Below, piece after piece: positions 56,306 through 64,000 of a stretch of DNA of 64,000 bases. Position numbers and translations under genes: made by a program. Within the stretch, counting starts at the first letter, position 1, and each line of letters opens with the position of its first letter. Origin of the DNA: Ctenosaura bakeri (lineage: Eukaryota > Chordata > Lepidosauria > Squamata > Iguanidae); NCBI GenBank assembly GCA_948474755.1, contig CAOLHI010000414.1, positions 124,001-188,000 of the forward strand, read 5' to 3'. Under the pieces are notes generated by a model. That model did not search any database. It worked only from the letters and a program-made list of their open reading frames with translations, and had not been told where the DNA came from.

Positions 56306-57204
56306 TGTTACTGCGGTTACCTGGCCCCAGCCCGAGGTCTACAATTTCATATTGGTTATGGTTAATATTTCCACGTGGCACTCTATAAAATGAACTCCAC
56401 GTGTGTGATTGGGTCACGGAAAGCCTGTGTAGGCAGGCACGGCTGCATGGCCTTAGTTATGCACGCTAGGTCTAGGCCAGTAAACAACTATCTGTCGCAC
56501 AGCCGGTAGTGCCCTCCAGATACAGCCGACCATTAAGCAAATACAAGGGCTCTCAGTCCCGAACTGCTTGCTCTGTACAAACGCTAAGCACTCCTCATCT
56601 ACATACTGTTCTAACAATTGGCAGTGCTGGCCAAATCTCATCAATTCTAATTTTGACCTTTCGGAGGCTTTGTCTCCACTAAAAACCCTATTGTTCTCCT
56701 CAAGAGAGGGCTAGCCTCCAGGTACAATCTTCCCTATAAAAATCCCAAGTTTGAGCTCCTTGTCGGAACGCTCGTGCCTTGCATCCCAAACTGCTGCTGC
56801 TCTGTTCAGCGAGCCTCTCCTCAGCCTCCACATGCTGGGAAACCACAAACCCAAGCCTCGATCTCTATCTTCTCTTTTACTGGACTGCAGGATCAGGTGG
56901 AGTATCACCCCAGAAATCCTCTGAAAACCCCTATCAATTTTCCTCACTTTCTGCTCCCATAGTTCTTGGACGTGTGCGTGTGTCGTTGTTTGCTTAATTA
57001 AGGAAAGTTTAATAAAATCTTTTAATTGAACAACTTGCCTAGTTCTTGTCGTGGCCCGACCCCGTAAACATAGGGTTAAAGATCTCGCTATGTTACCCTG
57101 CCTCTCGTATTGCTAGCTTGTGCTCCTTGCTAATTCCCCCAACTTAGTAATATTTGGAGTGCACTTAGGTGTCCCTCCTGGGACCCCCAGAAATCAGGGT
57201 AACA
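56306..57204 (+). mobile_element. Solo LTR, 899 bp
   Basis: It begins TGTTAC and ends GTAACA, an exact 6-bp inverted TG...CA terminus. A TATA-like CCTATAAAAATCCC lies near 56731, and a polyadenylation signal in TTTAATAAAATCTTTT near 57010, in the expected U3-R-U5 order and spacing. The flanks ACAT and ACCT match at 3 of 4, compatible with a worn 4-bp duplication. No gag, pol or env region is attached, so it looks like the product of LTR-LTR recombination. Gypsy-like or endogenous-retrovirus origin cannot be decided from the LTR alone. Confidence 0.65.
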
Positions 57205-57214
57205 ACCTCACAAC

Positions 57215-57375
57215 TCCTTAGTTGGTGTGGCTGCTTGGCTTTTAAGATGGGTTTGGGGGACATTTGTGGTTGTTTCACTGGTGCCATGACCATAAATGTA
57301 TATAGCTAACTTTATGATGTCACTCTAGATTACGGGATCATAAACACTAACTAGAATGCCAGCTAAAAACAGGTA
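57215..57375. repeat. Unclassified dispersed repeat, copy 2
   Basis: GGGGGACATTTGTGG, GGTGCCATGACC, TTACGGGATCATAAAC and AGAATGCCAGCTAAAAAC align with 25085-25430. Confidence 0.55.
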
Positions 57376-57436
57376 GAAATCAAATTTCCTAAGTTCTGCA
57401 CTTAGGAGGAAAACCCCCCAAACATCTTTCACTTCT

Positions 57437-57860
57437 GTTTTTGATTCACTCGCAAGCAATGCTATTAGCAACCCATGGAAGTTGTAGTCCTATATAAGAA
57501 CATTTTCCAGGCTCTGGTTTGAGCTGAAAAGCTTTTCCAAAGTTAGTTTTTAACACCTTTGAAAGCACTGTTTTCAATAACACATGGGAATTGCAATCCA
57601 ACCAAAGAATGTTTTCCAAACTCTGCTTTGACCAGAACCCTCCAAATTTTTCCCAGCTCTGTTTTAACACTTTTGCAAATACTGCTGTTAGCAACACATG
57701 GGATATGCAGTCCAACCAAAGAAAGTTTCCCAGGCATGAGTTTAAACACAAAAGCCTAAACTTTTTCTAACTTTAAGCATTGATTTTAACAGTTATGCAG
57801 TTGTACTCTAGTCTTCTTTTTCCAAAAAAAGAAGAAAGGTTTCCAAATTTTGCTTTTTAT
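57437..57860. repeat. Degenerate tandem repeat, about 108-122 bp unit, nearly four copies
   Basis: Repeat starts at about 57439, 57547, 57662 and 57784. Each early unit has TTTTAACAC, then an ACTGCTGTTAGCAACACATG-type block, then TCCAACCAAAGAA and TTTCCCAG/TTTTCCAA. The minus-strand frame at 57446-57751 shows the same period as a repeated WLDC-SHVLL-VLK pattern, which reflects the DNA repeat, not a gene. Confidence 0.75.
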
Positions 57861-58185
57861 GCATTGCTCTCATTAACCAGTGCCCTGCACTGGCCATATT
57901 TTATTTTATTGTACTGTGAAGTTATAAAGTTCCCCCCATCCTCAAAATAATAATTTTTGTCATAATGCTACCAATAATCAACAAAGATATCCATAGCTGG
58001 ACTCTATTTATATACTGTGTTTTCAGCAACAACATTTCATGCACATTATCAAAGAAAATCTAAACAGCATGTCTTTCTATTATTTCTAATTGGTTTCTTT
58101 GTGAATTTTCTGCACCCTCTAGATTTGCCTAACATTCAGCTTTACTGCTGTGTGTACATTTGTCCAAGATTAATGGGCCTTTTTG
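57861..58185. other. No gene recognised
   Basis: AT-rich interval without supported features. Confidence 0.4.
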
Positions 58186-58189
58186 ATGA

Positions 58190-58520
58190 ACAGTAATCAG
58201 CAAATCTTGATACCAAAGGAAATGATCTCCCCTAACAGTACATTAATGACCCTGAAGACAGGCAGCAATGAGCAGGTTAGCAGGATCTTTGTTAATCAGA
58301 ATCAAAGCTTGTTGAAAGAATTTTTCTCCCTGACAGGGGCTGCCAAGGATTAATGCCTCTTCAGCTGCTCTTTCAAATGGGAGCAGATGTCTGTGAGGGT
58401 GGAGGAGGCATGTGGTGAAATAATTGGCTGCACATGCTGACATTGAGTGATAGCCAAGCCCATGATGAAATGTGTTACGTTGGTGTTTGTGGGATAAAAT
58501 TGCAAACTGGTCATTTATGT
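58190..58520. other. Candidate conserved non-coding element
   Basis: Non-repetitive, balanced composition, free of microsatellites and of the repeat families seen elsewhere. Dense in TAAT/ATTA and ACAAAG/CTTTGT words (CAGTAATCAGCAAATC, ATCTTTGTTAATCAG, AAGGATTAATGCC, AAATAATTGGCTGC), as developmental enhancers often are. The 94-codon minus-strand frame has no domain. This is a suggestion from appearance only. Confidence 0.25.
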
Positions 58521-58524
58521 CTTT

Positions 58525-59218
58525 CAATATACTCCATGGGTCAAATCAAAATGAGATGCACGCTGGAGATAGCTGGACCATCACATCAGGAATGTAACAA
58601 CTGAGAGATGTTTCATATGTCACAAAGCAACAGACCCAGGCTTGCTGCTGAGCGTACCCTCCGCTGTTAGTTGCACCCAATCTCACTTCTCTGAGGACCT
58701 AATGTCTATGAATCACATCTTTTCAACTACTTCTTTGTGATATTTATATTTTTAATTTTCAGGGGAACAGGTAAATAACTCTAGATATACTTCCATCCCC
58801 CCACCAAGAGTAATGTAGATAGATCAGTCTATCAGCCACAGCTAAATCTAGGGTTACCTGTCAAGTGCTATTGTATAATACATGTGTTCATACACACACT
58901 TAGTCACATTCCTATGTGACACTTGTTGTACATTTAAAAATGTTGTGTATCAATTGGCCTTATACTAAAGGGGAAAATAAAGGGACACCTTATTACAAGT
59001 TGTTGGAGAAATCTGCCAGTTTCACTTTAAAAACTTCAATTTTTTCAAGGTCAAATGTTAAAAAATGCAAATTTGAGATTTTTTTTTTTAAAAAAACAAG
59101 AGTGGGGAATCTATGTACCCATTGCCTTGGTCTGGCCCTGCAGATAAATCACCAGTCTAAATCCAATGGCTAGTTTCAGCTAGAGTAGACCCACTGAATC
59201 AATAGGATGTACAGAAGT
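58525..59218. other. No gene recognised
   Basis: Unique-looking. About 59165-59205 (AGAGTAGACCCACTGAATCA) is a scrap of the small palindromic family. Confidence 0.4.
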
Positions 59219-59220
59219 GC

Positions 59221-59310
59221 TGACTGTGTTGCTGTTTTGTGCCTTCAAGTCATTCTGACTTATGATAATTCTAAAGTGAATTTATCATGGGATTTTCTTG
59301 GCAAAATTTG
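59221..59310 (-). mobile_element. Sauria-type SINE, tail half
   Basis: TTTTGTGCCTTCAAGTCATT, TGACTTATGATAATTCTAAA and GGGATTTTCTTGGCAAAATT. The head is missing. Confidence 0.7.
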
Positions 59311-59552
59311 ACTTTGGGGTTTTTCTTAAACACAATTTGTTCTTTTTTTTCTTTTTTTTTAACAAAGTTTGTTCAAAGTTTGTAGCAAAAGATTCAGATT
59401 CCCATGTGAAGTCTTTAAAATCATTACAGCAAAGACTGGAAGGTCTTACTATCACACTTTAGAGACTGACTGGTTCATAGCAGAATGCTCTTTTACAGAC
59501 TGTAGTCTTTTTTTAAATTCTGATCTGAAAATCTCAGTGGTGGAGACTGGAG

Positions 59553-59622
59553 TGTGTGGAGGGGGTGTGAGGGCTATGGCACCGGGGTGTGTGGAGGGGG
59601 TGTGAGGGCTATGGCACCGGGG
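59553..59622. repeat. Perfect tandem duplication of 35 bp
   Basis: 59553-59587 and 59588-59622 are identical. The unit begins TGTGTGGAGGGGG and ends CACCGGGG. Confidence 0.9.
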
Positions 59623-59737
59623 ATGTGGCTGCTGTGCGTGGGGGTGTGACCAGGGCATGTGGGGCACAGCCAAGGCACGCAGAGCATGGTTACGGGCTGG
59701 AACGCCCCTAAAACATTGCCTCCTGGGGCGAACCCCC

Positions 59738-59790
59738 TCATCACCCCCTCATCACCCCCTCATCACCCCCTCATCACCCCCTCATCCCTA
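59738..59790. repeat. Minisatellite, 11-bp unit TCATCACCCCC
   Basis: Four perfect units at 59738-59781 plus a partial fifth (TCATCCCTAC). Confidence 0.93.
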
Positions 59791-60928
59791 CACGACTGGA
59801 AAGTCTTCCCACATAAGATTCTTACCACACACTTTCTTTCCCTAGGCCAGACACAATTTCTATCTGGTATACTTTTGAGAAATATTGTTACCTTACATTT
59901 CCTGGAAGGAGCCTAGGGGAAGAACTGATGGCTTTCTTCTGATGCTCCTCACCCCATTTTACCCTCCCAAGAATCCTTAGGGGATACCTAAGTTTGAATC
60001 CTTACTCAGCCATTGAAGATGTTCATCAGATTTCATTGGGACATGTTCCTTGGTTGCTGCTTTGTAGAAGTCTTTTGGAGAAAGTATGACAGCCAATTTG
60101 TAACCACTTTTGGCAACAGAGGCACCCTGATGGAACCTTGGTACTGTCTGTCTTCCATAAGTTGTGTGACAAATCCTTTTCTTGATCCAGCTCAGTATTT
60201 TAGAATGCCTTGGGGGTGATATTAGTCATAGACTAGGACTTAGGTTAGGAGGATAGAAGGGATTTAGAAGGAAGAACAGAAAGCCTGGTTGCTGCTGCAT
60301 GGTGAATATTCTATTTTCTAAACCTGTTCTATATTCTAATTTTTATTTCTAAGAGTCACAAACAGGGCTGGCCCTAGATTAAGCCAGAAGGCAGCGCAGA
60401 AAATGTGTCTGTGTGGGATGTGTGTGCATGTGTTTGCGCATGTGTGTGTTGCTGTCTTTAGTCTGAGTGTTGTTGGTGATATATGCCGATATGAGTACTC
60501 TTACATCAGTGGTTGTACTTTTTGGTCATAGCACACTGGGCATATCCACTTCCTGATTGTATAAATGGAGTTCCATCAGCACAGCCACTATACAGTTGGT
60601 TGCACTTTTGAAGTCATTGGTGAAATCCCACATTGCATGTAGGGAACATACACACAGTTTTACACCTCTCTCTTCCTGAGTAAATGTCAGGACTTTGGGA
60701 GGAGGGGATTGCTGCAGCCATTCATACGTTTGGTTAGGGAGGAGGAGGCAACTCTGGAAACCCCAAAGGTGCCTGTCTCAGCTATGTGGGGAAGTAAAAT
60801 GAGTTCATTCTCTGTGTGGGAGAGTAACCTTGTTTCTCTCACCATTGGATGTTTCCTCTTCAGCTGAGTTCTACTCACCCCACCAGCAGTGAATGGCCAC
60901 AGTGGCATCTCCCAGTTCTTGATAGCTG
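59791..60928. other. No gene recognised
   Basis: Unique-looking DNA with a TG-rich stretch near 60405-60450. No exon supported. Confidence 0.45.
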
Positions 60929-60929
60929 C

Positions 60930-61350
60930 TTTGTTGTTGTTATTTGCTGTCAAATTGGCTATGACATTTGGTGACCCTATGAATGGGATCCCCAGTCATC
61001 AACTGCCCTGCTCCAGTCTTGCAAACTCAAGGCTGTGGCTTCCTTGATTGCATCAATCCACCTATAGTGCGGTCTTCCTCTTTTCCTAACCGATTTCTAC
61101 TTTACTGACTGGTATCTTCTTTTTTCAGTGAGTCAGGATATATCCCAAGTACTATAGCCTCAACTTAGTCATCTTGGCTTCTAGTGAGAATTCAGGCTAA
61201 GATCAATTTATTTTTCTTTCTTACAGTCCATCGTGCCTGTATTCTCCAGCACCAGATTTCAAATATGTTGATTTTCTTCCTCTCAGTTTCCAACGCTACC
61301 AAGTTTTCACAACTATACATAAAAATCAGAAACACTATGGCCCAACAGCT
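60930..61350 (-). mobile_element. BovB-like (RTE) LINE fragment
   Basis: On the plus strand: TTGCTGTCAAATTGGCTATG, TTGGTGACCCTATGAATGGG, CTTGCAAACTCAAGGCTGTG, GCTTCCTTGATTGCATCAAT, GTCTTCCTCTTTTCC and ACTATACATAAAAATCAGAA, the order of an antisense BovB ORF2 C-terminal region. All frames are broken. Confidence 0.7.
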
Positions 61351-63220
61351 GCCTTAGGAGGAGGTTTTGGATGATGTACAAGGGCTCATGAATGAGGTAC
61401 AGGGGCTCCTTGTCACCGTTCCAAAGAAGACATACACATCCGTAATCTCAAGTTATGTACACACATGTCACCAACAGGATCCCAGCTGCTCTGTATGCTG
61501 TATTCCCAGTGCAAATGGGAAATCTATACTATGGTACGTCTCTATTGAGCATGTTTCAGCATAGTTTCAGTTACAGGATAAGTTGCAGAACGGTATAAGA
61601 GCTTTGTAGCAGAAGCACCACATAACTCTACTGGTGGAAATTTGCACTACCTCACTATTGGAGCTTGCCCTTTCCCTTTACCTCAGGCAGAAAAATAGCT
61701 CAGTCTGGCTTCTCAAAGCTTAGTTAAGACATACCTTCTTTTAATTTACCTTTTATTTCAAACTTGCATCATACATTTCCTCAGAGACTCACTGAAATTA
61801 AATACACATCCCCTCTCTCATTCAGTATCTCTTCCTTAAGAAGAAACCAATTTTCTATCCAGGTGCAAATGGAGTTATGCAATTTTAATTCCTCTAATTA
61901 AAGTAATCAATCACCTTCTTCCTCAAATTCCACTGTAAGCCCATTTCAATTCTGCCTCCCCACCTTCACTCATCCCTGTTGAAATTGGTTAAAATTTTAT
62001 TACATGTCCAGACAGTACAGCTAACCAGCTCTGGAAGATTCCAAACTTTCATTTGATCCCTGCAAAACATCTTTCTTCCATTATTACCTTATTTTCTAAC
62101 TATCATTTTATAATGAGTATCATAACCTTTCCCGGAAGCTTCCATTCACAGGTGCAGCAATGTAAGTGTAAGGAAGAAAGCAGCACGGTGACTCAGAACA
62201 CATGGCAGAGAAAACACAGATCCAAGGCCACAGTCAGTTCAGTGAATCAGGGATAATGAATCAAATGCAACAGGAGTCCACCCTATAGCTAGAGACACAG
62301 AGCAGCATACTTCTACTGAAATCAAGCCATCTGCACTAGCAAGTGCTTATCAGCTGTCAGGGTACTATTGCAGGCCAGAATCCTTCAGGGGTCTTATGTC
62401 TTACTAGCATCTTCAGGAATTAGAACTGGGCAGTTCCATAATGTCCATATCCAGCAGAGAGCTGGAAAGGTGATTGATGCATAATGGAATGCACGTTGCA
62501 TCGGTCCTGATGTGGATTGCATTACTCTCGATGTCCATTGGTCAGTCTTGCTGCTGTCCTGATATACATCTTCACATTCAGTAAAAGGATCACTTAGTGC
62601 CTCTGCTATCTATCTAGATATCTATAAAGTTACATAACATAGCAGGTCATACAGGATTCTAGCAGCAGTCTCTAACCACAAGAGCCAGGTGTAGGGATGG
62701 AGAAATCTTGCCAAAGTCACTTTCTCAAACATCCAGATTTCTTTGAAGTTTAAATTCACTCAGTGCTATATTGAGCAGGGGCAGGATCTATGAATTTCAA
62801 TAAATTCTTCAGAAATAACTTGAAGGGAAAAGAATATACATCCCCAGCTTTCAACCTGGCTGTGAAAGCACAGCATTAGTCCTAAACAAAGTAGACTCAC
62901 TGAACCAACAATATTTATGTAAGTGTTGCATTACCGTTAAGCAGTTAATTCAATGGATCTGCTCTGGCTGACACTAGCAATTGGATTTAGGCACAAGTGT
63001 TTTACTGGAGTTGCAAATGTAGGGTGAAATCCTGTGTTGGCTTATACTTAATTAAGTACTTAGCTAAGCAACATATCTTTGCCCCCCCCCGCACCTAATG
63101 GAAACATCATTCAGCCAGTCTCAGATGATCACCATAATAGTCCTCCTTCTCCATATGCAAGTGTTGCCTGGTAAAATAGGTTGGAGGGGTAAGTTACAAA
63201 TGTGGCAACAGTGTGAAAAT
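61351..63220. other. No gene recognised; small palindromic repeat
   Basis: About 62885-62995 holds a copy of the small palindromic family (AAAGTAGACTCACTGAACCA against TTCAATGGATCTGCTCTGGC). The rest is unique-looking. Confidence 0.45.
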
Positions 63221-63224
63221 CATG

Positions 63225-63595
63225 ACTAAGTAATAATCATGAATATGAAACAGTTACCTAACTACGGACTGTTAAAAAGACAAATGAATGGGTCTTAGGG
63301 AAAAACAAGCCTGAACTGTCCCTAGATGTCAAAATGACTGAACAAAGACTATTGTATTTTGGACACATCATGAAAAAACTGGAGTCATTAGAAAATAATG
63401 CTTGGTAGAGTGGAAGGCAGTAAGAAAAGAGGAAGGCTGTTTTATAGATGGATAGACTCAGTTAAGGAAGCCACAGCCCTGAACTTGCAAGGCTTGAGCT
63501 GAGATGATGGTAACAGGGAGACACGGAGGTCTCATATTCATAAGGTCTTTATAAATTGAAGTCATCCTGATGGCAATTAACAACAACAATTTGTG
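63225..63595 (+). mobile_element. BovB-like (RTE) LINE, 3' end
   Basis: TTAAAAAGACAAATGAATGG, CCTGAACTGTCCCTAG, TTTTGGACACATCATGAAAA, AGAGTGGAAGGCAGTAAGAA, ACTCAGTTAAGGAAGCCACA, then CATAAGGTC and a tail in TTAACAACAACAAT. This uninterrupted copy shows what the split copy at 37965-38850 looked like before the transposon entered. Confidence 0.75.
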
Positions 63596-64000
63596 AAGGA
63601 AAGGTGAGTGTACTTTGGCCAGAATCCTATTGATGGTACATGCTTGTATGACCTGGGGTGGCACAAAATATGTTTCATTTGGGATACAGCAAATGAAGGC
63701 ATTCAACACCCTCTCATGAAATATCCAACCTATTCCAGGAAGGCAATTTCAGAGGGCTGAGTCACCCTCCTCAATCTCTCTCTTCTTTCCGAGGGAGAAA
63801 TACACCCAGATGCTGCCAAGTTGTCTCTTGTTTTCCACCAATCACAAAATGGCCAGGGGTGTGTACTTGAGACCTTTAAAGCTGCCTTGTGGTGGTGAGG
63901 ATGGAACAGAAGGTACCAAATGCAACTAAGAAGACACATACATTCTGCCCATGTGATTTTAGATCATACTCCTGTAAATAAATTAATAAGCAGGGAAGCA
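63596..64000. other. No gene recognised
   Basis: Unique-looking DNA to the end of the window. The 83- and 69-codon minus-strand frames have no domain; the first overlaps the BovB tail. Confidence 0.45.

Noticed and set aside
57446..57751. Repeat protein gene on the minus strand
   Set aside because: The internal protein repeat is the direct result of the ~115-bp DNA tandem repeat. There is no signal peptide, splice context or family match.
1..64000. CRISPR arrays, operons, bacterial terminators or phage genes
   Set aside because: Repeat content and composition are vertebrate. The only short regular repeat (59738-59790) has no spacers.

Overview
The window looks like nuclear DNA from a squamate reptile, probably an iguanian-type lizard. 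The evidence is the repeat mix: CR1, L2 and BovB-type LINE fragments, tRNA-headed Sauria-type SINEs, a 5S-rRNA-headed SINE, many short palindromic DNA transposons, solo LTRs and long microsatellites. There are no bacterial features: no operons, Shine-Dalgarno sites or CRISPR. No intact host protein-coding gene could be recognised on either strand. The long open frames lie in transposons, in a GC-rich island, or are chance frames.

Layout. 1-29 kb is ordinary intergenic or intronic DNA with scattered repeats: a CpG-rich transposon at 1.2-1.8 kb, L2 tails, Sauria-type SINEs, an L1-like insertion with a perfect 17-bp target duplication at 20.1-20.8 kb, and a 1-kb CR1 copy with an open reverse-transcriptase frame at 22.8-23.8 kb. 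At 29.2-29.6 kb a SINE is split by a perfect 180-bp palindrome. A real-looking CpG island follows at about 29.85-30.78 kb; it is the only good candidate for a gene promoter. At 31.05-32.76 kb transposons are nested in one another. From 33 to 64 kb the pattern is repeat-rich again, with a decayed transposon-type open reading frame at 39.9-40.6 kb, LTR-like blocks at 42.1-42.7 and 56.3-57.2 kb, BovB tails, a tandem repeat of about 115 bp at 57.4-57.9 kb and a small minisatellite at 59.7 kb.

The most distinctive signal is a family of non-autonomous DNA transposons with at least twelve copies. Their terminal inverted repeats begin GGCC or GGGCC, then a T-rich stretch and CGCAC or CACAC. Seven copies have exact 3-bp target duplications of seven different sequences. 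Length subfamilies of about 180-200, 360-420, 460 and 610 bp share the ends. Three copies sit inside or against older repeats (a SINE, a BovB LINE, an LTR), and one hosts a later hAT-like insertion, so the relative order of insertions can be read from the sequence.

Limits: everything was read by eye. Repeat family names are by resemblance to remembered consensus features, not by search. Boundaries given without a target duplication are approximate, usually within 10-30 bases.
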